Shown here one piece after another: positions 47,694 to 59,899 of a DNA stretch of 60,000 nt. The position numbers and the translations under genes are program-made. The notes beneath the pieces were generated by a model. That model was not told where the DNA came from. It searched no databases and saw nothing but the letters and a program-made list of their open reading frames with translations. The stretch covers positions 15,174,321-15,234,320 of the forward strand of contig NC_092578.1 in NCBI RefSeq assembly GCF_037975245.1, written 5' to 3'. This DNA is from Apostichopus japonicus (Eukaryota > Echinodermata > Holothuroidea > Aspidochirotida > Stichopodidae). Numbering within the stretch: position 1 is the stretch's first letter; the number at the start of each line of letters is the position of its first letter.

Positions 47694-50682
47694 TCAGTTT
47701 TGTACACAGACACCCATAATCATATATATACTCTGTCATTCTTAGTTTAACGCACATAGGGACGCACATAAGCCCAGGTTATCGCCAGATATATATATTT
47801 CTAGATTGCTTGGACGTGGTTTCTGATGTAACCTGCGTACAAGCTTTTCAAAGATGGTAACATTGAAATAAATCTTCTCTTACGGGTATTCTGGCATTCA
47901 CGGAGTCCTCAGAAGAAAACACACACATACACAAATCGATAGGGTTTTATATTACCAGTTAGTTTAACCCAAAATTAATCAGTTAACCGGTTTGCAAGAA
48001 AGAAAATTTAATGGGTCACCAAACGTTCCCTTCCTCTAACTACAAGATATTTACAAAATATTTTGTATATCGTCAAACCTGTTACGTAACCTTCATGAAT
48101 ACTTACTCTGCTTTGTCTAACTCACTGAGCAGAGCTGTGACTTCACTCTCACGATCCGCCAAATCCCGGCTAATCCTTTTGAATTCTTCCTCCCTCTCCG
48201 CGACGATCGCCTGTAATCTTTCCATTTCCTGCTCGTTCCACATATTTTTCTTTTTCATTTGTATGTAATTCATTTTTGCATGAGTCTTAACACGCTCCGC
48301 TTCTTTTAACTGCATCGCGTGAACATCGTTTTTCCTCATCGATGAAGCTTGATGAATGCATTGCTGCAATTCTCTCTCCAACTTATCCATACTGCTAACA
48401 AGTTCACTATTTTCTTCTTGAGCTGTATCAAATCGTTGTTAGCTTTGTATAAGTCTTTCTTCAACCAACGAATCAACGATCTCATCTCCTCCTGCTCCTT
48501 GGTCTTCTCTTTCAGTTCTCCTTTAAGTTGCGTCACTCTGACGTCACGATCAGCTTCTACGTCATTATCCGACAAAAGACCCTTGACTTGCTTCGATGTT
48601 AACAACCCATCGGTCTTCACACGCATCCTGTGTTTCATTTTATCGTATTGTTGCCTAAGGTCCGCATGTTTGTCCTGTAGATTTAAGAACCTCTTTTGCA
48701 ATTGTTTGTTATTCTGACGTAAGTGATCTGCTTTATATTCTGAATCTTTCTGAAGATCAATGTTAGTCTTTTCCAGACGTTTTACTTTTTCCTCAAGTGC
48801 AATCAACTCATCTGTATTCTCCTTGTTTTGTTGTACAAGTTCCCGTCCTACAGGATGAGTGAACTGATTCCTGTGAATCAGATATTGATCAAGTTCACAT
48901 ATCAGGAAAGATAGCTGTGAATGTGAACCCTTGTCTATGTCAGACATTTCTTCTTTGTGTTTCATGAAAGACCCTCTGTGTTCCCCTGCTCTTTCAGATT
49001 GCATTTCTTCTTGGTCTTGTTGCAAGCCGGTACTGCTACATTTCTGGAGGAGATCAATCAGCTTCTTCTTTGCTTCTTCATTTTCCTCTCTAAGTTGTTG
49101 GCTGTTCCTTACAAGAACGTCGTAGTTACATCTTGTCTGGCTAAGTTCCTTTTCGTACTTAGACTCATAACTTGTTTTTTCTTGTTGAAATGTTACTGTT
49201 AATTCTTCAATGGCAGCGTTACTGTAGCAGGTCTCAAGGAATAAACGAACTTGCAGCAGTTCGTGTTCTTCTGTTAAATTATTCATCTCGTTCACTTCTT
49301 TCTGTAGTTGATCTGCTTTCAACTTGAATTCATTCTCTCTCGATACAGCCTTCTTCAGAACCTCGATCTGGTTGATGGATTCTTGCATTTTCTGTTCATA
49401 GCATTTCAGTTTGTGTTCTTTCTCCTCAACAATTTTGTTATAATATTCTGTCATGCTGTCCATCTGCTGTTGCAGTTGAGACTTCTCTTTCGCGAGCTGT
49501 TCCTCCAGCTGATCAATCTCACCCATGTATTGCGTTGTCTTCATCTCAAAGATCATCTCCATCTCCTTACTGTGTTCCATCACATCTGTGTAAGACTGAT
49601 TCAATTCTTCCAGCTTATTCAGCAGCTCGTTCTTTTCTCTGATTGCTTTCGGTCTCCGATCTTCATCTGGTATTCTCTTTTTAGGTCCTTCACTTCATCT
49701 TGATGAAACAGTCTTTGTTCTTTCAATTTATCTTCTAGTTCTTTCATCCCGGACTGAAGACTCTGAATTAATTCATCTTTGGCAGCAATCTGAGAATCCA
49801 TTCGTCCTTTCATGCAAGTCATCTCCTCTTCGTGAATCTCTCTAATGACTTTTGCCTCTTCACTATGAATCTTTCTTTCTGAAATAAACTTTTCTTCCAT
49901 GGTCTTTACATCCGATTCCAGGTACTGAATGTTAGCTTCATGCTCGGCATGAACAGAAGTCAAGTTCTGTTTAACTTTCTCCAGACTTTTCTCTAAAACC
50001 TTCATAGTCTTCTTTAGACTCCGGTTATTGCTTCGCAATGATGTAAGTTCTTTCTTAGCGTTGCTAAGCTCGGCAGTGAGTTTATAAACAACGTTATTGC
50101 TCTTGTTTAAAGTAATGGCCATGTTTTCCACCTCTTTCTTGTACCTCTCACAATCTCTCTCCTTTATGAGAAGCATTTCTCCCCATTGCTTGCGTAGGGT
50201 TTCCTCTTGCTCACAAAAGAACTGCCTCTGTGATCTCAGTTTTTCCTCCAGAATCTTAACCTTGGATTCAAGAAAAGACTTTTCAGCTTGTAGTTTATCT
50301 TTGAATCTCAAAGAAGTCTGCAGATCGTACTCGGTCTTATCAACAGTAATCTGGAGTGACGTCATCTCGATCTTGAGCTGCTGGTTGTCTTCCAGTAATG
50401 ACGTCATTTTGGTTTTAGCGTTGCTGAGCTCCGAAGTGACGAAATCTAAGGTTTGACTATGTTCTCGTAATAATTGAGTCATGTTCATCTCCTTCTTCTT
50501 GTGTCGTTGACACTCCTGCTCCTTAGCAGCAAGTCTGTCATTCCACCTCGAATTGGTCTCCTTGAGCTGATTCTCCAACTCTCGACACTGTGCGGTCATT
50601 GACGCGAGGTCATCCTTCATTACTCGACGCTCGGCAGAATTGGATTTTACCTCTTTGCCGAAACTGGTCACAGCTTTCTTAA

Positions 50683-52303
50683 AGACCAACTATGGAGACA
50701 TTTCGATGAACATAAAATCCCACCATTTTTCATGTATGTAATCCTTAACTGACTCCAATCACATTGCTGTAATTAACTTTACCAATTTCGGACGTTAAAT
50801 AAGTGAAAAATGGGACGAAAAGTCAGCTTCTATTTCAGACATTCCTGAAACATTCCTAAGACATCAGGTGACCATGTGACGTCAACGTTTGTATACCTCA
50901 CTCACAACTATACTTTTAGTGTGTAAAGTCGTATACTTGAGCTGCCAAAAACATCAACGATATTACTCCTTTTTCCTCAAAATGTCACAATTCTGTGTTG
51001 TTGGAGGTTGCAGTTAAACCTCATCCAACAAAAGCATCAGCTTTTTTAGATTTCCGAGTAAAAGAACCGACGTAAAACGCCGCAGACTTTGGATCAATTT
51101 TTTGAGATCCACGCGGAAAGATTTTTCAGCACCCGGAGTATCTCATGCCCATGAGTCCACATGCATGACCCTGCTTCTGTGTATGCTGCAAATGTCTCAT
51201 TCTGTGAAAATTATGTACTGTCGATAGCTGTGTCGGACCATGGTCGGACATAGCTAATGTGAAATTGACCGTAAACACGCCCTGGACGTCCTTACATGTA
51301 ACATTATATCACGCAATTGACAGTAATATATTTACTGTAAGAGATGACCGTATATACCGTGCCAAGGGTATAGCATTGTTAGTACATGTACGGTAGTTAG
51401 TTACAACTCTCGCCGGCGTTGGCTCACAGCATGTGTAAATAGCCATGTTAGGATTTATCTATTTCATTTGTTGTATTCCAGTATCGTGAGTTCCTGATAC
51501 ATGTGTAATATTGTCCGTTCTGTTTATTCCGACATCTGCATGGTCCAAGGAGTTGAATAAAAACGGTAGTATGTAGCGATCGGACGTTTTATTTCGTTAG
51601 TGACTGTCTTGTGATTGTGGGATGTTAGTACTGGGCAAGGCCTGTTTCAACTAGACCTAACTCTATGGAATTACACAGACTCACGGTAGATTTTCGCCCA
51701 GGATTGAACAAGAAACGTGGATTAGGATATTCACTGCTAAATTTGTTTATTGACAGGATACTTTTTCTGTGTTTGTATACTTTTGGATATTAAAACGAGT
51801 AAGTACTATGTAAGTATATTGTACCGTACGGACCTATTGACGCTACGCTATGTAAAAGATGCCTCTATTTGAGTGGAAATTTTGCTAAGAAAATAAGCAA
51901 TTTAACTAAAATTTCTGCTTATAATTGTCTTAAAACTTGTTGTTAACCTTCATGTGTTCTTGTTTTAAGCTAACAGCTTTTCAAACGCTCGAAATTGGAA
52001 ATCAAAAACAGTACAATTGTTCGCTATCTGTGTACAAAAAGTGCCTATATCAGCGTTTGATTTTCGCGGTATACAAACAATGACGTCACACAGTGACCAG
52101 AGGCTCCTTTGGGTCAATCTCTGTTTTCAGACATTCCAGAGGTTCATGTCACGTGACTACCCAAAATGTCCATTTTCGTGGTCGTTTTTGATGGGTTATA
52201 GTAGGTTTTCGAAGATTATTTTTTACACATGTTGATTATGGGTATGTAAACTCCTAAATTAATGGAAAATCTCAAGAAAAAAAATTGCCTCCATATTTGG
52301 TCT
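50683..52303 (+). mobile_element. Kolobok-like DNA transposon in the copy C exon
   Basis: A 1,621-bp insertion with inverted ends AGACCAACTATGGAGACA on the left and AGACCAAATATGGAGGCA on the complement of the right. It is flanked by TTAA on both sides (50679-50682 and 52304-52307). Copies A and B have a single TTAA here. Subterminal inverted similarity is also present (TGTGACGTCAACGTTTGTAT against TGTGACGTCATTGTTTGTAT, right side complemented). A THAP-domain relic lies inside on the plus strand. TTAA duplications together with a THAP-coding ORF are known features of the Kolobok superfamily. No transposase is left, so it is a defective copy. Confidence 0.8.
50982..51155 (+). pseudogene. THAP zinc-finger domain remnant
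   Basis: From ATG 50982 the frame reads MSQFCVVGGCS, a TAA stop (51015-51017), then SNKSISFFRFP, RRRLWINFLR and FSAP. These match the order of THAP hallmarks: C-x4-C at the N-terminus, FRFP, the invariant Trp in LW, then the region of the C-x2-H pair, which is degraded (VSHAHES). THAP domains bind DNA and occur in P, Kolobok and related transposons and in host factors. The stop and the lost C-x2-H pair make it non-functional. Confidence 0.65.
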
Positions 52304-53593
52304 TTAAGGATCGTCTGATCCCGTTGCTTGATTTTCAGCTGACATGCCATATCGTGATGGATCTTCACCACTTGACGGCTTTCTTCGCTAAGCCGATTTA
52401 GGACGCGAATGACGTCATCCCGCTCTCGGTGATGGCTGACCGATCGCTTTTTGAATATTCCACGCTGAGCCTTTTCAAACTTTAGAAGTTTCTTGTCGAC
52501 GAGGTCGGCGATGGTTTGGTTGCAGAGAGCGACTGTTGCACGCAGTTCTTCGGTAGGTGAGCTGATTAATATGAAAAGAATAGAAGCAACTTGATAAGAG
52601 CAATTTCCTTACTTACGATTTTGTCGCCATTAACTTCACATTTATTCAGAGAGCACGATTGTAGCCTAAGCTATTCTGATATCCTAACATACTAAACTGA
52701 TAAAATATCGTTTTGAGATTCATACAAGAATTACTGTATTTCCTGATTATGACAATAAATATTTATGACAGACACGCACAAATCACGATTGATAGATTAT
52801 AGGTAGATGGGACCACTTCTCTCTCCTCATTTGATAGATTTCCTCTCACCTTTGCTGACTCTCTTGCAGTTGTTGTTCCTGGTCGGTTGGTTGGTCCTCC
52901 AAGGTGGTGGTTGAAGGAAGTGGAATGGAGTGGTTGTTGTTGTTAGAAGGCACAGAAGGGAGACCGGAAGATCCCTCCACTAACACCCCGTCCACGAAAA
53001 CTAGGTCATCTAGGTAGACGATGACCTGTGAAAGAGGAACAAAGAATGTCATGCCTTTGAATAATTTGAAAAAAAGTAGCAGTTACATGTTTGTTTTATA
53101 AATATTGCAAGTTTGTACTAATGACCAAATTTATGATCTCCTCTACAACATTTTCATGACGGATATGCTAAATACTATAACTAGAGACTCTCTCCCGAAA
53201 TATCGTCTGCCTTTAAAAATGCTAGCAATTTTAGTCCGCTTTAATTTGGGTACATCTTCGGTAACTTTATAGTCTTGACTACGACTAGTTTTGTCTTGAG
53301 CCGACAGAACAGACAGAAGGTTAAAGGGATAACGAAGTATAAAGTTTCAAATCAAAATATCGCAGAGTAAAAACACTCATTAGTCTAAGACTCATCTTGA
53401 TAACTTGTCACAATGCTGAGATATAAACTCTTTCACATTTATTTCATTTTATTATGACGACAATTTGCATTGCCCAATACCATGTTATATCATAATTGAA
53501 CTATACACAACCATTGTTTCTTTCCTAATACAGTAAACACATGGGCGTAGGAGTCCAATTTGATTTTAATTCTTTGGGTGGGGGGGGGGGGTG

Positions 53594-54169
53594 TGTAAAT
53601 CAATATAGATTTCTTTAGGCCGTATTCCTGTAATCCAAAGATTATTCAACGCAGAAGAAATGTTGAGTCGATTCGTGGTTTATTAGCTTTGATATCTGGT
53701 AACTATCTGGTAATCTTTTAATCTGTTAATCTGCTAATCTGTCAATCTGTCAATCTGGTAACTAAATGAATAAAAACGAAACATACGTTTGTAATTAAAC
53801 AATCAGGAAATCGATTAATGAATAAGTCAATTATTGAAGAATAAATACATAAATCCAAATCATACAGAATAAATAATCACGTATGCAACAAATATACAAC
53901 GTTATATCAATTAAAACACAACTTACATAAAATCTTTGGTTTAACACTGGAAAATACATCTTGCTTCAATGCGTTCTTGATATCGACTGAACTCAAATTA
54001 CGGTAAATGAACGTAAAGACAGAACCAACGAAAACAACAAATTTCAAACACATACTCACGCACGCACGCACACTCGCACAAACACGCACACGCGCAGTAG
54101 CACTGCAACTTTACATGACGCACACTTCGTAACAATACACAAACAACACATCGTGTGAGCGCGTTTACA
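53594..54169 (-). repeat. 3' LTR of the BEL/Pao element
   Basis: A 576-bp LTR, TGTAAA...TTTACA. It includes short CAATCTGT-type repeats (53690-53765) and a CACGCA-rich stretch (54058-54094). Its last 73 bp on the plus strand (54097-54169) are repeated at 55283-55355. Confidence 0.78.
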
Positions 54170-54276
54170 CTCCCCCCTGTTAAATCATATGGATTTTACA
54201 CACATTTACAACCAATCAAACAATTTAGTACACTGAGACAAAGTAATATATATTCAAAGAAAAATCAACAATGAGA

Positions 54277-55209
54277 CTAATCAGACATTCTCTTTACAAT
54301 ACACAATTTCGTAATCGGTCTTTTGAGTATTTTATTACGAACCTTAACCTCAACGCTTCTTACTTTCCCATCGCTACTCTTGAAAACTGTAATGACTCTA
54401 GCTAAAGGCCATTTTCCGCGTGGAATTGTTTCGTCGGTGAGGAGAACTATGTCCCCAATGACAACACTTTCTTTCGGAAAATTCCACTTATGGCGTTTTT
54501 GGAGGAGAGGCAGATATTCTTTCCGCCATCTACTCCAAAACAAAGAAGCAAGGTACTGTACTTGAAGCCACCTTTTACGGCCGTAAGAGACTCCTGCGTC
54601 GACTGGGTTGTCAGGCCCATGTCTCATCAAAAGTAGGTGGTTCGGAGTAAGAGGCTCCTCATCTTTTGGATCTGAGGAGAAGTCAGTGAGAGGTCTTGAG
54701 TTGAGAATAGATTCAACCTCAGTAAGTACAGTAGTAAGAACCTCATCAGTGACCGTTTGCTGCCTCAGGACGCATCTTAGAATCCTTCTAACCGACCTGA
54801 TAAGCCTTTCCCATGCTCCTCCGAAATGGCTGGCTGTAGGAGGGTTAAAGTGCCACTCACAACCTTTACTATGAAAAAAGGCTTCTACATCATCTTTATT
54901 CATAGCTTTAAAGGCATTTCTCAACTCTTTCTCGCCAGCTTGGAAATTAGAACCATTGTCGCTAAAAATCTTAACTGGCTGACCTCTTCTTGCTACAAAA
55001 CGTCTGAAAGCATTAAGGAAGGAATCAGCATCAAGGGATTCACACACTTCCAAATGAACAGCTCTGGAGGACAAGCAAGTAAAAATGCAACCGAACCTCT
55101 TTACGGTCGAGCGACCTCTTTTCGCTTCGAATGGCCCAAAATAGTCCACGCCGACAAAACTAAAAGGAGGTTTGTCAGAGGAGACTCTCTCTGAAGGCAA
55201 TGCGGCCAT
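54277..55209 (-). CDS. BEL/Pao pol fragment: integrase with C-terminal DUF5641-like domain
   Basis: An open 310-codon frame. The integrase core carries the DDE triad: Asp in FVGVDYFGPF, Asp in FSDNGSNF, Glu in FGGAWERL. It ends with the domain typical of BEL/Pao pol (FWSRWRKEYLPLLQ, GDIVLLTDE, RGKWPLARV) and a stop just before the 3' LTR. The frame extends upstream to about 55265 with KCVICRKILARPSCQ, which resembles the end of the HHCC zinc-binding region, so the ATG used here is only the first available. The polyprotein upstream is missing, so it is a remnant, although the catalytic residues are intact. Integrase joins retroelement DNA to the host genome. Confidence 0.87.
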   Translation of the reverse strand: MAALPSERVSSDKPPFSFVGVDYFGPFEAKRGRSTVKRFGCIFTCLSSRAVHLEVCESLDADSFLNAFRRFVARRGQPVKIFSDNGSNFQAGEKELRNAFKAMNKDDVEAFFHSKGCEWHFNPPTASHFGGAWERLIRSVRRILRCVLRQQTVTDEVLTTVLTEVESILNSRPLTDFSSDPKDEEPLTPNHLLLMRHGPDNPVDAGVSYGRKRWLQVQYLASLFWSRWRKEYLPLLQKRHKWNFPKESVVIGDIVLLTDETIPRGKWPLARVITVFKSSDGKVRSVEVKVRNKILKRPITKLCIVKRMSD

Positions 55210-55282
55210 TATCTGACAAGAAGGCCGTGCAAGGATCTTACGACAAATAACGCACTTACTTACTACAACTGCAACTGTAACT

Positions 55283-55355
55283 GTAGCACTGCAACTTTAC
55301 ATGACGCACACTTCGTAACAATACACAAACAACACATCGTGTGAGCGCGTTTACA
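55283..55355 (-). repeat. Truncated 5' LTR of the BEL/Pao element
   Basis: 73 bp, identical to 54097-54169. It joins directly to pol sequence through a CTGCAACT/GCAACTGT-like stretch (55264-55285), which suggests a microhomology deletion. Confidence 0.75.
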
Positions 55356-56718
55356 GGGTGAACGGTAATTCATTACATGAAACATATTACGCATGATTGC
55401 TTTATCGTATCCATGGCTACTACTTCCTCGTCCTACGTGCATAATTCCAATCAGGATATACCGTAATGATCTAGTTGCTTCGTGCATAGATTAATTATAG
55501 ACTACATAATAACTAATCTATGGTCTACTATCATGATTACGCCATCGATTTCCTATTCAAACCACGATCATCATGATATTGGTTATACGTTTTGTTTCTA
55601 AACACGCACAGTTGAAGGTAGTACCATTGCATATTGGGATATCTTACCACATTGAGAAAACAAAACATATATATTTTTCCCAACTTTTGGTCACGTATAA
55701 TTGTCAACATCGTAACAACGACCAAACGCAGGCCAAATTCGGACGAACCGATATGCCACCATCATTGTATGTTATAATATCATTACTATATACATTATGC
55801 ATGTGTATAGTTTGACGAAATTTCGCGTTCCAAGGGTATGAGATAGAGGTAAAATCGGTCAAACTTATCTACAAACTCATCAATAAAGCCTGACTTAACG
55901 AGGATTAATAATTTAGCTCATATGACGTCACGCCGATTATAAGATGTAGACGATAATTCAAAAGCAGTTGCAAATTGCCTCCCCCCCCCCCCTCCAGTTA
56001 TAGAGTTGAGATATTGTAGCCGAATGTACTCTCTTCCTTCTAGTAATATGTCGAGCTGTTTACCTTTGCTCACCACAGCTGATGATATTCTACAACCGTG
56101 TTACTCCCGTGTTGCTAGTAGATGCCCGGTCCAAGACTAAGCAAAGAAACATATAGGAGAAGTATTACAAGCATCACATACTGCCCTTATCATTGTCCAT
56201 AGGTTGGACTTCAAAATCACCAAACTTGATGCGGAGCGAGTCATCGCTCAACGCATCACAGCCGGGAAATCCCCATGCGACGTTGTTATTCGCAGGTTCG
56301 CTTGGTTTCTGAATAAATTCAGACATAATCGCTTTGAATGCTCCAAAAGTAAAAGTGTATAGCAAGTACGCAAACTTTAAGAATCGATGTGTTGACATCT
56401 AATGTGTGATAACTGTTACTAGGTACCACAGCATATTTTCCTCCTTAGGAAAACTTACAGTGACGCATATTTTACCTCTCGCAGAAACTGGCGTATGAAC
56501 TGATTTAATACGCGATGTAAGACATGTAAGGAAACCTTTGACTAACACATAACATTAGCATTCCTAGAGGGAATAGGGCAGGGCCAAAGGGATTGCGTCA
56601 AGGCGCTGACTATATGATCTCTCGACGTACGCAGCATTAAAAAACAAACGCGCAAAACAAGAGACTTTGATATGCGCGCATCTGCGTCACACACGATCAT
56701 ATATGGCTACAAAGGTTT

Positions 56719-56726
56719 TGACGTCA
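56719..56726. promoter_or_regulatory. CRE palindrome upstream of copy C
   Basis: TGACGTCACGAATTA, retained although the downstream gene is broken. Confidence 0.3.
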
Positions 56727-56840
56727 CGAATTACTTCGCATGCAACTGGAAATTTTACGGTGGTAAAGAACGACAATGTTCTCGTGATGTTATTTAACTT
56801 AGCAACTACGAATAATCGTAAATATAAAGAGGTTAAAATA

Positions 56841-57121
56841 TGAATTCGAATTCTTGATATCTCGAATTCAATATTTGATATCACTAATTCAAATTTGGAT
56901 ATCTCTTATTGTGTTCCCGATATCTCTAATTCAATTTTGGGTATCCCTAAATTGAATTATTGATATCTCTAATTCAATTTTGGATATCTCGAATTCGAAT
57001 TCTTGATATTTCGAATTCAATTTCTGATATCTCAAATATGTTGAAATTATTGATATCTGGAAATGCATTAGAGATATCTGAAAATGAATTAGAGATATCC
57101 AAAAATGAATAAGAGATATCT
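56841..57121. repeat. GATATC/GAATTC-rich inverted minisatellite, unit C
   Basis: Same structure as 35092-35375, with scattered substitutions (for example GATATTTC near 57005). Confidence 0.8.
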
Positions 57122-57963
57122 GTAATTGTTGAATAAATGGGGGCAATTAATTTTGGTGCGAGACCTATACGCCGGTGGTGACAGATTATGATAGATGACG
57201 GTATTTATGAATACAGAGTTAGATTATTCGTTGGACAGACTGTCAATTCTGGTGATTCTTCATCTATAGGTGATGATTTATTTATAAAAACAAACATGAG
57301 TCGCACCTTGATGTTTTAGTAGGTAGTCCGGAAGTTCCTTTTTTTCGGACTGGGTATGGGGTGGGTGACTGTGCTAATTTGATGATGTATGGTTACATTA
57401 TCTCTCCCGCATATATGGTTTCTTTACACTGTGAGAGTTTAATATCATCTGACGTTCGGTCCGAATTATAAAGTTATATCAGACGAATTGTGGTAGCTGT
57501 GTCGATGAGAACAATTATCTTATATACTAATTTGTTGTATGGCAGTAGTGTGACTTAAGCGTAGTGTATGAGTAATTGGTACAGATTGGCTATATTCCAG
57601 AAGCGAATCACGATAGGATTTAGGGAAACCATACATCTAAAGCTGGACGCACACTGCCCCGACTGCAAAGAATCCAACTGAATGTGTCCGTCGATTGCGT
57701 CGAGACTCAAACTCCTAGAACTGACATCCCTGCCGGCTCCTCAACAACACTGAACAACTGCTTAATTGCACTGGTGGGGTCTTAGGGGAAAGGCGCTGGA
57801 AGCTTTAGCATTTGAGCATTTGGTGATAATTCTCGTTCTCTCATAGCGGCTCAGTTAGAACAGAAACACAAATCAGAAAGCGGAATTACAATTCTCTGGA
57901 AAGTTTTCTAAGCCCTGGTGGAGATTCTGGTGACTTCAGCTGCAGCAGTTGCAGATATTATCT

Positions 57964-58305
57964 CAGTGGCGTAACGATGAGCCTGGGGGCCCCCGGCTAC
58001 TGGCCCAAATGGGCCCCTATCAGGAGGTCCAAGCAAGGGCGTCCGCAGAAATTTTCACAAGGGGGAAGGGGGAATCAGTAGTTCATGTAAGTGTAACACA
58101 CTACTTGATACTATCTAAGCGGAGCACCACAGCCGTTGGCGCAGAGCGTACCACGATTTGTTTTGGCCAAAAAATACTCCTAGGTCGTCGGAAAAGACAC
58201 TTCCCGTTCAAGTTGCATTTACACATCGGTTATTTTAAGATCTCATGTCTTAGGATTTTGACTTTCAATAATTTCAGTAGTGTATTATGGGTCCGTATGC
58301 AATGA
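57964..58305. mobile_element. Fragment related to the hAT-like element, unit C
   Basis: Counterpart of 36216-36557, starting CAGTGGCGTAACGATG. It is collinear in the B/C duplication and not an independent insertion. Confidence 0.5.
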
Positions 58306-59693
58306 ACATAACTAGAAAACTGTTGGTTGGGTGAAATCATTGAAATGTCAAATGTTTAACTTTTCTTCCTTCAATTTATGATTTTCGAGGGGGGGGGGTG
58401 GGCAAGTGGTGTTGATTGAGCAAATTACAAATTTTGCCTGACTGATTTAGGTATAGGGGATGTAGTCGGATAAAAAAAATTACAAAGGAGGGGTGCGACT
58501 ACAGGCTCGGTGATTGTAAATCACATTCAATAAGATTTGATGTATTCTGAGGCATATTTTGACAATATATTAGGTCTATAATCAATATTATATAAATATT
58601 GATATATATATATACATTCATATACGCAACGTTGTGCTAGTATAACATTAGCGCAATTATGCAGCTTATCGACACGATGAATCTTACGGAACTTTGTTCG
58701 TGACATTTTATTTGATTCTACGGATGCTCATAAGCTAATTTCCAATTGCCAACAATCTCCTATTCTTATGAGGTGTACACCCCCCCCCCCTCCCCCCAAA
58801 CATACACACAGGTTACGATTATCATCGAAACCAAAATTTATAGTAACTATTATTTGTAGATTCTAAGAGTATATTTCTAGCCATAAAGAAACAAAATTAT
58901 ACTATTGGAGAGTCATCATGTGTAAACGTATGACAACAGACTATTTAGGTAATTTTCAGCCCCCCCCCCCCCTCAAAACAAAAATCCACCGATCACGTGA
59001 TTCCATGCCAAATTAATATTTATGACGTAAAGGTACAATTCCCGTCACCAAAGAATAAAAATGAAAAAGGCATAAAGTCAACCGTTACAGAGATTTAAAC
59101 GTTTCTCAGTAGTCCGGATATTTCTGCCAAAAATTATTTTAAGCAAATTGTCGAGCTATAAGAAACGTGGGAAGATTGGTTAATCAGTTGTTGTATTTTG
59201 CATTTTATATTGCAAGTATTTTAATGTTTTGTACTTGATATGTTGATATCCTATAGGCAAGCCGTTGTTTTATATCAAAATGATGTATGCCATTTTGGTA
59301 TTACATTCATGGATTGTGACTTTCACTTTGTATCAAAACTTGTTTCTTCTGCTCAATCTAAAAGTGAAATGGAAAAGAGCAGGCACCACAAGAAAGCTAC
59401 GTTTTTTTTAATTTTTGCTGCTTTAACTGAACAGTGATTCCTAATAATAATTAGAGAACAAATCAATTACAATAATTTAAAGCTATGCATGACATTCATT
59501 TTGAAATGCCCGACCATGAGTGTGTGTGAGACTACGGGAATGACGAATCTATTTCGTCTTATTAGTGTGTTAGGAAGTTATAGATTCAGACCACTGACGC
59601 CGGACTTGCACTAAGGCGAAGCAATTTAAGGATAATTTCCTTATGCTTATACCACTCTATACTGTTCTTCCAAGGCATGCTTCAAATCACTCG

Positions 59694-59766
59694 TACTGAC
59701 AGTATGAACAGTTCCTAATCTTTCTATGATAGAAATATGATATCCATACTGTTCATACTGTCAGTA
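59694..59766. other. Perfect 19-bp stem hairpin, unit C
   Basis: Identical in stem and loop to 37983-38055 and again downstream of the Ig exon donor. Confidence 0.6.
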
Positions 59767-59899
59767 GGAGTGCTTCCAAGCACTGGATGTTATTACAGTA
59801 TATGAATAGCCTAACTGTAATGAAAAACGTAATGTGTCACAAATACTTGAAACCTTGCTACTTTGAAAGGCTCCTATATAAGATTCAAAAACAACTTAC

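Larger units (their letters stand above)
53594..55355 (-). mobile_element. Internally deleted BEL/Pao LTR retrotransposon
   Basis: A 1,762-bp element on the minus strand, starting TGTAAACGCGC and ending ATTTACA, with 5-bp duplications GGGTG at 53589-53593 and 55356-55360. Unit B has the empty site near 33463 (GGGGTGAACGGTAATTC). It keeps a full 3' LTR, a purine tract (AGGGGGGAG) next to it, the C-terminal part of pol, and only the first 73 bp of the 5' LTR. The rest, including gag, protease and reverse transcriptase, is deleted. Confidence 0.85.
47446..56326 (-). pseudogene. Coiled-coil gene, copy C, inactivated
   Basis: All four coding exons can be aligned with A and B: 56326-56186, 53025-52850, 52561-48107 and 47560-47446. 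It carries at least five disabling changes. The first exon donor reads GG instead of GT (56185-56184). A 1,621-bp transposon sits in the main exon (50683-52303). A 16-bp deletion shifts the frame near 49650. A one-base deletion in a T/C run near 48411-48419 shifts it again. GAA has become TAA in the last exon (47503-47505). Long frames between lesions (for example 48336-49604 and 49619-50689) show that decay is recent. A truncated product or a regulatory transcript cannot be excluded. Confidence 0.88.
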
